Origin: Sinohyriopsis cumingii
Lineage: Eukaryota; Mollusca; Bivalvia; Unionida; Unionidae
DNA: 64,000 bases
Direction: 5' to 3'
Assembly: GCA_028554795.2 (NCBI GenBank)
Contig: CM068832.1
Location: forward strand, 88,832,511 to 88,896,510
A program made the translations under genes and the position numbers. Below are positions 1 through 10,325 of the stretch, in pieces. Every line of letters starts with the position of its first letter. Position 1 is the stretch's first letter. The notes under the pieces were generated by a model. It made no database searches, was not told the origin of the DNA, and saw only the letters and a list, made by a program, of their open reading frames with translations.

Positions 1-230
1 CCGCTTCCTTTTGCTGTTGTATAAATTTCTTCAATTCTTCTTAATGTCTCTGTCTAAAATTCTCCACGTGCGGTAATGAAGAAGGTGACGAAGGTTCCGG
101 AACAAATTCTTGCGAGATAAGAAAATCCACAAAATCCCAATTCACCTCTTCTGAAAGTTAAGTCCGGGTTCCCTTGGTTGGTCTCCACTGCTGGGGCACC
201 CCAATTTATCGTTTTCTGAGTTTCCGTCAT
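1..230 (-). pseudogene. 5' part of the element 3/4 coiled-coil protein gene, frameshifted
   Basis: The ATG at 230 opens a frame that begins MTETQKTINWGAPA, as in the gene at 35567. An extra A near 155 in this copy shifts the frame after about 24 codons, while homology in another frame continues to the window edge. Function unknown; see the element 3 copy. It diverges from the 76-codon gene at 451 across a shared promoter. Confidence 0.7.
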
Positions 231-450
231 GTTGAAAAAACTGTCACATGGATTGACTGCACACAGGCGCTAGCGAATCTATATAGACTTCGTGACGTCA
301 CAGACTGCTCTCTTTCGATTGGACGTGGGCTGACTAAATTTTGTAACGCGTGTTTGGATTGGTCAATGAACTCAATCCGTTTCAATCCTTCCTCTGCCTA
401 TAAATAAGCGCAGTTCACTGCAGTGATTCACCTGTTCTCGGCGCCTCAGC
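231..450. promoter_or_regulatory. Bidirectional promoter of element 4
   Basis: Between the two divergent start codons lie a palindromic CRE-like site TGACGTCA (293-300), CCAAT boxes near 325 and 358, a TATATAG box facing left near 280 and a TATAAAT box facing right near 400. The same elements in the same order occur at 35347-35566 in element 3. Conservation in both copies makes chance unlikely. Which host factor binds is inference. Confidence 0.6.
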
Positions 451-681
451 ATGTGGACCGACGTTGAATCTTCCACCCTTGTGTCAACAATGATGTTCAG
501 GACGGACATACCGAAGTATGTCCGATCCGAATGGACAGTTGTCCATAGGACCGCCACCAGCCTGTGGATACGTAGGATTTACGTGGAGAGGCAAGGATGC
601 CTCAAAAGAGTGTCAGTGTATGGTCCTACCATTAGACGAAGCCTAAGGACAAGAAGAAGTCACAGATGCCCTTTATGTTAA
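451..681 (+). CDS. Conserved 76-aa basic protein of element 3/4 lineage
   Basis: Unrecognised protein of 76 residues with a basic, cysteine-ending tail (RRSHRCPLC). The homologue at 35116-35346 has the same length. Comparing the two codon by codon, most differences fall in third positions or are conservative, and about 60 residues are identical. This means the protein sequence has been under selection. The start is set by the TATAAAT box about 50 bases upstream. The gene is followed within 20 bases of its stop by a histone-type 3' stem-loop, so its mRNA may lack a poly(A) tail. Two inverted repeats (CGGACATAC/GTATGTCCG and ATGGACA/TGTCCAT) lie within the coding part. I do not know its function. 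Confidence 0.7.
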   Translation: MWTDVESSTLVSTMMFRTDIPKYVRSEWTVVHRTATSLWIRRIYVERQGCLKRVSVYGPTIRRSLRTRRSHRCPLC

Positions 682-695
682 GGGCATATATAAAA

Positions 696-745
696 CCAAA
701 GGCCCTTTTCAGGGCCACTCCAATCTCTCGAAAAGAGATAGACTT
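696..745 (+). promoter_or_regulatory. Histone-type 3' stem-loop and downstream element
   Basis: The sequence CCAAA-GGCCCTTTTCAGGGCC-AC at 696-718 matches the metazoan histone mRNA 3' stem-loop: six-base stem, four-base TTTC-type loop, A-rich 5' flank and AC-rich 3' flank. It is followed at 725-740 by CTCTCGAAAAGAG, a purine-rich stretch where the U7-binding histone downstream element would lie. The unit sits 15 bases after the stop codon of the 76-aa gene. The identical 16-base core occurs twice more, at 35071-35086 (minus) and 36157-36172 (plus). Confidence 0.8.
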
Positions 746-835
746 TCAATTGCCTGCCCCTTTTTTTATTTTGTTATTTTTTTAAAAAATAAATAAATAG
801 AGACCCATCACGTCGGGACCATATTAAAATAGGGT

Positions 836-1130
836 CCCGACCCTGTTCTATTTCCCCTAGTCCCTAGACAGGCCCAAACTCTATTCCCATGTTAAATTCC
901 CCTTGTCCCTAGAATTGCTATTTTTTTCTCCCATGTTCAATTCCCCTTGTCCCTAAAGTAGTTTTTTTCTCCTATGTTAAATTCCCCTTGTCCCTAGACA
1001 AGCCCAAAATCTATTCCCATGTTAAATTCCCTTGTCCCTATAGTGGCCCAGCAATTTTCCCCATGTTAAATTTACATAGTCCCTATAGTGGCCCAGGGGT
1101 GTTTTTAATGGTAAGTCCCATTGTCCCTAT
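836..1130. repeat. Degenerate ~45-50 bp tandem repeats near the element 4 terminus
   Basis: About six imperfect copies of a unit containing CCCATGTTAAATTCCCC, TTGTCCCTAGA and CAGGCCCAAA. The array lies between the terminus and the first gene. The reverse-complement array with the same unit occupies 34640-34915 in element 3, so it is an original part of this lineage. Confidence 0.75.
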
Positions 1131-1149
1131 GGTGGCCCCATTCACTACT

Positions 1150-1682
1150 TATACCTCATGTAAATATTTCCCGGCGTCACATACGTTTTCGCTGGTGCAA
1201 TTGTATAGCTCTTTTAAATGTCGGTCTATTATCCACAATTGTTTGTTGCATGCACAGTTTCCTTTTCTTTTCACCTTAATTACAGAGCTGTGTGATCAAC
1301 TACTAATGCTTTAAAGTCGTGGATGACACCCTACTGAAGTGACTGACCGGTACAAAATGTACTTCCTCACACTAATAGTGCGTGTGAGCAATTTTGAGTA
1401 AAGAGGTTTGGCCCAACGTTTTGAAAAAACAATTTAAGCGCCGCTAGATAAAGGGCACACTTTCAAATCTTCCGTTCATGGCGTATTAAGCATTCATCTG
1501 AGTTCGGAATCGTTGACCTTATTACGGGAATATCGAAATGCTGCACTGCTCCCCCCACGAAGATACATACAACTATCACGGTTACATCAGATCCAGTCGA
1601 AGCAGCGCCAAACGATTCCTTTCAAGACATATTGAAATCGCTTATGATACTCCTAAAACAGCAAGCACAGTGATCTAGAATA
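1150..1682. other. Host sequence without a recognisable gene
   Basis: About 530 bases between the end of element 4 and the start of a CACTG transposon. I see no open frame, repeat or RNA gene in it. Confidence 0.5.
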
Positions 1683-4082
1683 CACTGGACAACAAATTTT
1701 TACAAAAGTCATGTTACTGAAATAAAATTAGTCAATTCTTATCAATTTTTATGTGCTGAACACGAATATGACAGTCAAATTGCAAAATTGGCTCTAGTTT
1801 TTTTGTAATCTGCAAGAAATTAATGTTTACATAACGAAATGCATTCCAATAGTAAAAGGCCAACTGTAATAGCCTACCTATAAAAAATCAAGTCATTGAC
1901 TACATCTTAGATTTCTTCGCCTGTCTCTTGTACAGCTGTTCGGGAGCATCTCTGAGGAGTATCCAGCAGTAGTCAGCCAGCATTGTAGTGGACCATTTTC
2001 CCTGGTATCTTTGTTCCATTGTTGCGATATCTTGATGAAAACGTTCGCCGTGTTCATCACTAACAATACCACAGTTGCTAGGAAAGAAATCCAAATGGGA
2101 ATGAAGGAAGTGAATCTTTAGAGACATATTGCAGCCAAGTTTCTTATACTTCATCAACATGTCTTCTACTAGTTCCTTATAGTTTTCTGCCCTAACATTT
2201 CCGAGGAAGTTTGTAGAAACTAGGCGAAAAGCATTCCATGCTTGTTTCGCGTCACCTTCCAGCAAGTTGTTGAACCGGTCATCTTTGAAAAGCTCTCGAA
2301 TCTGAGGACCCACAAAAACTCCCTCTTTAATCTTTGCTTCGCTGAGTCGAGGGAATTTTTCATGCAGGTATCAGAATGCTGGCAAAGTCCGGTCAATGGC
2401 TTTCACGAAGTTCTTCATCAAACCTAGTTTGATGTGAAGGGGTGGTAGCAAGATTTTCTGAGCCTCAACCAGAGCTGGGTGTTGGATATTCTTCTCTCCA
2501 ATGGCTACATTCTGCCTGTGAGTCCATTCCTTCCTCATGTAGTGCATTTCCCTTGCTCGGCTATCCCACTCGCATAAGAAACACATGTATTTTGTATATC
2601 CTTGCTGCAGTCCCATTAAAAGGGCAACTACCTTCAAATCACCACAGAGGTGCCAGCTGTACTTGTTATACTCAATGGAATTCAGTAGCTGCCTTAAGTT
2701 ATCGTATGTCTCTTTCATGTGGACAGCATACGCTACTGGAATAGATGGAAGAATGTTTCCATTGTGCAAAAGCACAGCCTTGAGACTCAGTTTCGAAGAG
2801 TCCACAAATAGTCTCCATTCTTGTGGGTCATGAGTGATTTTTAAAGCATTCATGAGGCCCTCAATATCGGAACAGAATATCAGATTACTTTCCTTTCTGA
2901 AGAAAGGCTCCAATTGCTGGTGGCGCTTTCGATATGCAGTAATTGTGACATCTTCTTCTAGAAGATTCCATTGTTGGAGTCTTGATCCTAGCAATTCTGC
3001 CTTGTTCTTTGATAAGTCCAAATCACGAATCAGGTCATTTAGTTCTTCCTGTGTTATTCTGTGTGGGGTTGATGATGCACCACAGTGAAAATCTGGATCA
3101 CTGCATGCTGATGGACCAGGAGAAGAACAGGTCGACTCACCTTTGTCTTCGTCAGATGAATCAAGAGAATATTCTGCTGGAGGTTCTGGAATAGGAAGTC
3201 CCTCACCATGTGGAACTGGTCTCAATGCAGACGGAATGTTTGGGTAGATTATTCTCGACTTCTTTCGCTTCGTTATTCCGCCAGAAAGAGGAGGAACCAA
3301 GCAGAAGTAAAGGTCATTTAGGTGGTTGCTTGGCTCTCTCCACACCATTGGGACTGCAAACGGCATTGATGACCTTTTGCAATTCAACCACTGTGAAAGC
3401 TGTGTTGTACATGTAGCACAGCATATATGCGGAGCCCAAGGCTTGTCTTGGTCACCAACCTTGCATCCGAAGTAAAGATGATATGCCTTCTTCACTTGAG
3501 AATTGATACTTTTCTTCTGGTTGGCAAATGTCACTTCCCCACAAATATAGCAAAAATTGTCCGCGGTATTAACACACTTTCGAGGCATTACTGTTCTTTA
3601 TTGTACGTAAATGGATAAAATAATAAGTTTTATGTAACAGTAGCTTGAACTGTCTCGCACAACGTCTAAAATATTTTAAATGCTGAACCTATCTGATTGG
3701 GCTTTATATAGTACGCTGCTTACGTCAGCTTCAGCAGCCGCCTGGCATTAGTATAATAGGCCTACACATGTATAGTACACTGCTGACGTCAACTTACTTC
3801 AGCAGCCGCATGGCATTAGTATTGCATTGCATCAGAAAATGATGCAATCAACTGTGGATGATGTGAGCATGATGGTATTATGCAATGTTACATCATTATT
3901 CCGGATGTTGCTGCAGTCCTACTGGAGAAATTTACACAGTGAAACATAGAAAATGAGGTATATGAATATCTTCAAAACGAGAGCCAATACAAATTTTTCA
4001 CGGTTATATTCGTGTTCGGCACACCAAAATACTACAGATTAGGGCCTTTTCAAGTCAGTAATGATTTCACTGTTGACCAGTG
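1683..4082 (-). mobile_element. DNA transposon with CACTG...CAGTG termini, ~2.4 kb
   Basis: The left end begins CACTGGACAACA (1683) and the right end finishes TGTTGACCAGTG (4082). Homology between the ends continues inward: TGTGCTGAACACGAATAT near 1751 pairs with ATATTCGTGTTCGGCACA near 4006, and GGCTCTAGTTTT pairs with AAAACGAGAGCC. This makes imperfect terminal inverted repeats of roughly 130 bases. ATA flanks both ends, a possible 3-bp target duplication. CACTR termini and 2-3 bp duplications are typical of the CMC (CACTA/Mirage/Chapaev) superfamily; I infer that placement from the ends only. Confidence 0.6.
1900..3588 (-). pseudogene. Transposase-like protein, one in-frame TGA
   Basis: Runs from ATG at 3588 to the stop at 1900 (about 560 codons), interrupted only by a TGA at 2371-2373 in the same frame. 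The N-terminus has paired cysteines (CYIC about residues 13-16; CCATC about 57-61) spaced like a zinc-binding domain. The C-terminal half has RNase H-like landmarks: LFVDSS, HLCGDLKV followed by YMCFLCEWDSR, and HIKLGLMKNFVKA. I recall near-identical uncharacterised proteins as repeats in arthropod and cnidarian genomes. With inverted repeats on both sides it is most likely the transposase of this element. One stop over 560 codons implies recent activity of the family. Confidence 0.6.
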
Positions 4083-5229
4083 ATATCGAAGAGCGAGTCG
4101 GACGAAACTAGGAATAGTTTTATCGCATTTGTTAGACCACTGGAAATAAGTTCCTATGCGGCCCATGCATATTATTAGGAACCATGAAGCCTGGCGTGCG
4201 AGATTACCGTCAGACCGTGCCGGCCAACCCAGCCGGCAGTTATATATCTGCAATATCCCGTCTCGGCTGTCGACCAAATGGTACAGCCGTCCAGACAACC
4301 AGTATACGGTTTCACTGGTCTTGAATTTTAGTCGAACAGTACGTCGCTCGTCATTTCCCATAACTACGACGTCCTATGCGCAACAGAGCAGTCTGACCTA
4401 CAAGCCGAATAGACCAGTACACGGTGAATTGGCATCGCATTTGGTACCATCTGGATCAGCCAAAGCGACCGCGCCGAGCCCGCATACTGCAGCACGGACC
4501 ACGCTCCTTGCTGGACACGACTCGGTCGGAACCAGTCCTGCTATATCCTATTAAACACCATCAAGAATCAATATCGCGCTAATTCGCCGTCGTTTCCCCT
4601 TATCTGAGAAAACAGACGGCACTGCCATTGCCCTTATGATCTTCGTGCAAGCCCCTATCTCTACGCTATTCCGTCTGGAGACGTAGCAGAAAAGGGATGT
4701 AGGGTAATTCTTAGCAACAACGGCAACCTTCTCGTGGCCATGCGACTTGTAGGCAGCCATATGCACCTCCTCCCACAAACCTGTAGCCAACCGTCTATAA
4801 CTTGCCTTCCCTCCCGCCTTATGGCTATCCTCCGTCTGTTAAACCAGATATGGGTCGACCAATTTCCGAAAAACTATTGGATTGTCTTAGTCGTTTCATA
4901 GAGTTCTCGTCGTTCATCCAGCACGCTTCATGAATGAGATCCTGAGCGATCCAACGAAATTGTACTTTTTACAGGAGACCTTTTTCTTGCAAAGAGGACG
5001 GTGGAAGTAGTCTGAAAACCGGACTCTCCAAATTTCTATTCCAGGCTATTTCTGGTTAGGAAGACAAACGGAAAATTGAAACCTTTCGTACACTTTTGCA
5101 GACCCAATCAGCTTATTACTGCTCCGAACTTCAAGACTGAGACGATATTTCGTCCATCTGTTTGCGCGACTTGACAAATACGGGATTAGTCTCGACTTAT
5201 ATGACACAATTTATAATGGCCTATTCACA
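4083..5229. other. Host sequence, no gene recognised
   Basis: Contains a GC-richer part (about 4100-4860) with open frames in several phases but no motif or homology I can name. It may be the 5' part of the decayed Ty3/Gypsy copy that follows. Confidence 0.4.
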
Positions 5230-5690
5230 AGATATCCTGGAAATATCTTCGCTTCGGCTACATGATTACATCTGGTCCAGATATTTATGACACATCGAAG
5301 ACGTCATCATCTCCAATGACACCTGTAAATTCATTGATAGAACCAATGATGCAAATTTGACAATTAATTTAAATAAAAGTTAATTTTGTCAAGTTCAATA
5401 GAACTTAATATTAAGGCTATCTCTAAATCTCTGTGCCTATCAGTACAACGCAGATGATGCGATTTTTGGGTATGGCTAGATATTATCGGACATCTTGCTC
5501 CAGTTTTTAGAAAATTGCTGAACCCGTTACTGATTGGTTGAGTAAAAAAAAAAAAGTTTTCATTGGTCTAACAATTTCGGGAGGCTTTTGATAAATTAAA
5601 GACCGTGCTTGAGGGTGCATCAATTCTTTCAGCTTCAAACTATTAGGACTATCTGGGATTTAATTCAAAATACTGTAATTTTAAAAAAAA
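5230..5690 (+). pseudogene. Ty3/Gypsy reverse transcriptase remnant
   Basis: Broken plus-strand coding traces in several frames follow the order of a Ty3/Gypsy pol gene. A HIEDVIIS stretch (5291) stands where the catalytic Y-(I/V)-DD box would be. LTINLNKS follows (about 5358), then MRFLGMARYYR (about 5456), AEPVTDWLS (about 5519) and EAFDKLKTVLEGASILSAS (about 5580), the usual RT-to-RNase H linker. Stops and frameshifts are frequent and the catalytic motif is degraded, so this is an old dead copy. No LTRs were seen. Confidence 0.65.
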
Positions 5691-6619
5691 ACTTTTACTT
5701 TGTATTCTATGGAAATAAATTATGTGTTGATTTTAAAAAAGAAACTTGTTTCTCGCTCTTTTCTGTTCCTTAGTTTTAAGAATACGGTTTGGAACAGTGT
5801 GATGTTCTAAATAAACTGCATTATTGCCCTTCAAAGGTATGATTATTTAAAAAAATGATTGAAAAGGATAATGAAAACTTACACGATCTTTATGACTTGC
5901 ATTATAGTACTGACACATTCGATTCTTAATACAATGTGGCAAATTTAATTATTTCATGCTCGTATTATTTTAACACTGTGTCTGTCGTGTAGCCAAGTCG
6001 CAAGAAATCTTTAATTTTTTACAGATAACTTATTGGATTGAGGCTGTTATCTTTATATTGAGACCGCAGCAAAGAATCTCAGCACATAAGTATTGACCAT
6101 TATCAGAGCCTACCAGGAATTGTCCATGCAAGTGAGAAGCGTACTTCTGGTTGCTCAACATTATTTACGAACATGCAATCACTATGAAAGACCTGGTACC
6201 CAGATAAAAAGGAGAAACACGCAATCAAATCATTTCATTGCTTGATCATCCACCATTAAATCTATATAATTTAAAAAAACTAGCGTATGAAGGACGCCAT
6301 CTTTTCTAGAATATTCGGGAACTCGACTTAATTTGGATCTTTGCCAGTAGACTGAATCTAGTGCGCCTAATTATTCAACATCAAGGTTTTCTAAACACTG
6401 ACGATTTTGTTTGGAATATCATTACTTTCTTGTGCAAGGAGGAGTCGGGGGATATTTTAGTAAATCAAATAAATGTAGGTTATGGGTATATATGTGCTGT
6501 TCTTGTAACAATGGACAGTAGGCGTATAGTTGGAAATATGGTGTTTCGGGCTAGTGTTGATCTTAAAATTGATCTGAGGCATGTACGCATTTCACAGTAT
6601 ATGGACAAAGAAAGCAATT
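5691..6619. other. AT-rich host sequence, nothing recognised
   Basis: No gene, tandem repeat or RNA motif visible. Confidence 0.4.
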
Positions 6620-9119
6620 AATTTTACTATATACTCTCTACATTTGTTTCTCAGTACTGAACTGTCCACTGTGGACGAATCAATTCAAAGTATATGTTAA
6701 TCTAAAATACATTCAAAGATGACTTCACGGTGAAATTATTGTCATAGGTTCACCAATAGTTTTTGGAGAAGCTGGACTGTAAACAAACCAAAATGCAATG
6801 GAATACAGATTGCACTTCCGAAGCATTACCATAACCTTATTACTCAGTTTACACTGTCGCCGAAACACACACAGGCAACCACACCATAAGTTCATATTCT
6901 AAAGAATAAACACTTACCTTGAAATCTATAACAAGAATGCCTAAATCTATATATGGTATCACCACCTAAGGGAGACAGGAACAAGTGCTCTAAAGATAGA
7001 CTGGGAATACATTGAGGGGTACTGAACCGGAACTATTAATTGTGGTCTGATTCCTAACAGGCCAATTTGTATAGCCAATATTAGTCAAACTGTTATATTT
7101 GCATGTCACCTCTATTTCAACTTTATACATGAAGTATTTTTTTTGCGTTTCCTTGCAAACAAGACATGTAACAGACACTATTAATTGTCTAGAGCTGGTG
7201 TACCACAGGGTGCAAGTTTTAGTCCAAGTGCTTTGGAGAAACCAAAATTTAATTTGCTATATCTTCCTTAATGAGGCCTGTCTGAAATCTAAAAAAAATT
7301 GATCAATTAAATTTTAATGGAAATTTTAATAAACGTTTAAATTTGGAAAGATACATTTTATTAAAAAAATTAAATTTTCATACAAGTTTGAAGACTCAAT
7401 TTCACAAATTTTAGACAGCAAATTTGACTAAAGAAACAAATGGTAGCTTGGGTATGTACAAATTACAATATTGTTCCCAGGGGTAGTGAAGCAAGATAGC
7501 TAACATAGATTTTGTCAGCTAATTGCAATATGCCTATCCAGATACATTAAGTACACACTAAAGAACAATGATAGGTGCTATGTTCCACATGTAACTTGTC
7601 ATTTACTTAGGCAGTTGTTCTTATAATAATAGCACACTCAAATTTAAAGTTTTGATGGAACCACTACCATGTTTTATTGCAAAAATGCATTCAGTTTTAA
7701 TGTCGATAGCTACAAAAGACGACAATATGATAGGAAAATACAGTTCCGGGAAGACTCTACCTTAATGGACAATGCCAATTTATCTCATAAAGACCTAAGC
7801 CATGTAATTGCTTTGCTGTATATCAGTGTGGTGATATTAACTAATATTGGTCACTTATGGCAGTATACTGCACATTTCCTTATCAAACTTGCATTCACCA
7901 ACGGTCTACTGGAGAACTTCCTAACTGCTAGAACTTTAACATATTGTTCAAGATACCAGGCTTGACCTGAAATGGTAGAACATTTTGCACTTAATTATAT
8001 AAACAGTAATATTTAGGTAAATGAAGTTAAAATTTGTTAGATATGGACATTTCAAAATAACCTTAAGGTTGCAAGAACGGGGGAAAATATTTAACTTGCC
8101 AGAGTGACACTCTGAAATGTAAAGCAATAGGCATGAATTAAAGCGATACATTCATCCCAAGAATGTATGAGGTCTCTATAGGCATATTTAGCCAGTTACA
8201 GGCTAAACAACTCATTAAGTAGACTATATATCATAACGTTTAAGGCAATGTTGGGACATTGCGGTTTGTTCCTTGGTGCAAACATTAATTCATACCAGTA
8301 CATAGGAAAGTCAAGTGACAATGTACTCAATTAAAATGTATTACTATAAGCACATCGTATTCATGAGGGAATTTTGGATATTGCAAGTGAATAGAGCCAA
8401 ATGTTGCCACACAGATCAGCTATAGGTACCAACAGATCCTATATCATCAACTAAATGTGAAATTCTGATCCTCAAAACTTGTAAACAAGGATGGATATTG
8501 GCATATGTGGAACATATGCAATGTAATTGTTAAGATCAAATGTGCAAACATACTTCAAAATGATCTGTTTTGAATATATTTAGTGTATTTTTAAGAGTGT
8601 TAGTTACCAATTATTAAGTTCAGTGATTCAATGGAATCTGACATAAACTGATGCTACAATACCGGTATCTGTCAAAGTACTAAATTGAAATATGTTACAA
8701 CAGATAATCATAGTAATGATGAAAATAACATTTTGGGATATTATAAGTAAACACAGCCAGATATGTGCCTTACATATTCATTATAGGTACAACGAGAGCG
8801 TATATCATCTATCGAATGTATTTTTTGGATCCCAAACACTATAAAATATAGGGATATTTGCTCATTTTTAGAGTGTCAGTTAAAAATGTTATTAATAATT
8901 GATAATGCATAAAGCAAAATAGCTCGTTAGCATTCCCATAATGTCATATAGGCCACAATGCCGCACTACATCAATGAAAACCTTAACTAAACTGAACAAT
9001 AAAATGGAATGCATATTGCGTTCAAATTATATAGTTTGACTGTTTTCTTACATACAAGGGTAAATATAGCTGGGGACAGTATATTTGATCCCTTTGACAT
9101 GTATTTCATTATCTGACAG
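6620..9119 (+). repeat. Host segmental duplication, copy A (interrupted by element 1)
   Basis: This segment is colinear and clearly homologous, with many substitutions and small gaps, to 26690-28930. Examples: CTCTACATTTGTTTCTCAGT (about 6643 and 26711), GGACTGTAAA (about 6773 and 26850), the ATGTTCCACAT stretch (about 7579 and 27721) and ATTTCATT-TCTGACAGTTT (about 9102 and 28892). Element 1 was inserted at its 3' end. No conserved open frame is shared, so it is probably a non-coding host repeat. Confidence 0.75.
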
Positions 9120-9124
9120 TTTAA
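9120..9124. repeat. Target-site duplication TTTAA of element 1 (partner 26045-26049)
   Basis: CAG-TTTAA precedes the left terminus and TTTAA-AATGATCT follows the right terminus. The paralogous empty site at 28910-28925 reads CAG-TTTGA-AATGATCT, with a single copy. Sequence thus shows a 5-bp duplication rather than the 6 bp usual for Polintons. Confidence 0.75.
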
Positions 9125-9272
9125 GCAGAGAGGGCAATCAGACCACTATAGGGAATGGTCACCCTTTGTTTTTAGACAAAAAAAAAAATAGTGACCCTTC
9201 ATAGAGGTAAATACCACGTCTACGGTTATTGTTGTCCCAAACAGAATTGTAGACAAGACCCTCTCTGCTGCT
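9125..9272 (+). repeat. Left terminal inverted repeat of element 1
   Basis: Begins GCAGAGAGGGC and ends GACCCTCTCTGCTGCT, so the repeat itself is bounded by a short inverted motif. The interior matches the right repeat (25890-26044) in reverse over its whole length. The first five bases of the motif, present at the right end, are missing here. Confidence 0.85.
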
Positions 9273-9275
9273 ATG

Positions 9276-9611
9276 CTATTCTGAATAATCCTGGGAATCT
9301 GCATCTGAATCCTGGGAATCTGTATCTTTAAATCTTAAATAATATTCAAGTTCTGATGGTGGTTTTTCTACTCTTGGATTTATGTTCTTTCTTTTTCTGT
9401 AATATATCATTAAACTTCTATATCGATCTCCACCGCAATTTTTGCAAATCTGATATAATCCTCTAACGCCGTTGTTACAACCAACAAAACTTCGTGGACC
9501 AGCATGAGGATTTTTTGATACGATATAGTTGTGTTTTTTGCAATATTTTCCACGGCATCTTTTATCACATTTGTTAGTGGTTCCTTGACGCAGCCACGTA
9601 CAGTTATTCAT
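9276..9611 (-). CDS. Small cysteine-rich (zinc-binding) protein, 111 aa
   Basis: Cysteines and histidine are arranged as C4, C15, C19, C24, H27, then C45, C56, C59, suggesting two zinc-binding knuckles, followed by a basic stretch (RYRSLMIYYRKRKN) and an acidic SD/DSQD tail. It is homologous to the 81-aa protein at 52586 in element 2 and to the dead copy at 15298 in this element: all share C-x-WL, N-x-C, CRG-x2-C-x2-H, GVRG and CGG-x-R-x-R-x-L. The gene lies between the terminal repeat and the ATPase, a place with no counterpart in element 2. The role is unknown; a nucleic-acid-binding regulator is possible. The TAG stop is four bases inside the repeat boundary. Confidence 0.7.
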   Translation of the reverse strand: MNNCTWLRQGTTNKCDKRCRGKYCKKHNYIVSKNPHAGPRSFVGCNNGVRGLYQICKNCGGDRYRSLMIYYRKRKNINPRVEKPPSELEYYLRFKDTDSQDSDADSQDYSE

Positions 9612-9647
9612 GATATTAATGATATCTGTTTAATTAAATTTATTAAT

Positions 9648-10313
9648 TTATCCAAATATTTTTTCAAGACCCACGCGATATCTTGTTCTTGGATCATATA
9701 AATTTATCGTTATAAATCCATACGTAGTAGTTTGCGCTCGTGAAAAGAAATTTCTGAATTTAATTATATCCATGTCACCGCTGCACAAGGTTTGATGAAT
9801 ATTTCTGAGTGTGTGTGTGTCTACGCCATTAAACACAACTAAAATATTGCAATTGTCTCTAATTACTTTCGGAATTTGTGTATACCGCTGAGTAACATAG
9901 ATCACATCTGTATTTTTATGTCTACCTCGAGAAAATATTCTAGCTGTGTTTGCTTGTTTATCCAGCATCACATTGTCGTATACAACTAAATTATTAACAA
10001 ATCCGTCTAAAACATCTACGGACGGTGCTTCTTCGATATCTGTTATAAAATTAATAATATTTTCACCGTTATTTATTAATCCTGCATTTTCGTTAAAATC
10101 TTTTAATACTTCATAACACCTCTGATCATCAACGGATGGTGCTACCAAATATAATCTATCCCATTTCAACCATCTCATTATCAAATTAAGTAATAATTGC
10201 GTCTTACCCGATCCAGATGGTCCTATGATAATCATTCTGATGGAATTGGGTAACGCAGGGTGGTGTTTAACTGGATCTCGTCGCCGAGTTGCTGAGAAAT
10301 CAATTATATTCAT
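9648..10313 (-). CDS. Packaging ATPase, A32/FtsK-HerA type
   Basis: A 221-residue P-loop ATPase that would pump DNA into capsids. The Walker A motif GPSGSGKT is at residues 31-38, the Walker B-like LVVYDN at 109-114, and a sensor-like DVIYVTQRY at about 136-144. In element 2 the Walker B reads LVVYDD, so the second acid is replaced by Asn here, which may weaken hydrolysis. The N-terminus (NIIDFSATRRRDPVKHHPALP) and length fit Polinton and NCLDV packaging ATPases. It is divergently transcribed from the phospholipase gene with only 12 bases between start codons, so the two share a promoter region. Reading frame intact. Confidence 0.88.
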   Translation of the reverse strand: MNIIDFSATRRRDPVKHHPALPNSIRMIIIGPSGSGKTQLLLNLIMRWLKWDRLYLVAPSVDDQRCYEVLKDFNENAGLINNGENIINFITDIEEAPSVDVLDGFVNNLVVYDNVMLDKQANTARIFSRGRHKNTDVIYVTQRYTQIPKVIRDNCNILVVFNGVDTHTLRNIHQTLCSGDMDIIKFRNFFSRAQTTTYGFITINLYDPRTRYRVGLEKIFG

Positions 10314-10325
10314 ATCTTTTATAAC

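Larger units (their letters stand above)
1..1149 (-). mobile_element. Element 4: terminal part of a Polinton/Maverick running off the left edge
   Basis: This stretch is the reverse complement of the first 1.2 kb of element 3 (34603-35820), with the same order: terminus, degenerate tandem repeats, histone-type stem-loop, 76-codon gene, promoter, start of a second gene. Its outer end is ATTCACTACT at 1140-1149, matching AGTAGTGAAT at 34603 in reverse. The rest lies outside the window, so I cannot tell whether this is an inverted second copy or a long terminal inverted repeat. The two sequences differ at many third codon positions, so the copies are not recent duplicates. Confidence 0.75.

Noticed and set aside
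2371-2373. In-frame TGA of the transposase as selenocysteine
   Set aside because: No SECIS-like element seen and the family has no reason to use it; a simple nonsense mutation is more likely.
6361-6621. 86-codon frame before the host duplication
   Set aside because: No ATG near its start, no recognisable domain and no counterpart in the other duplicate.
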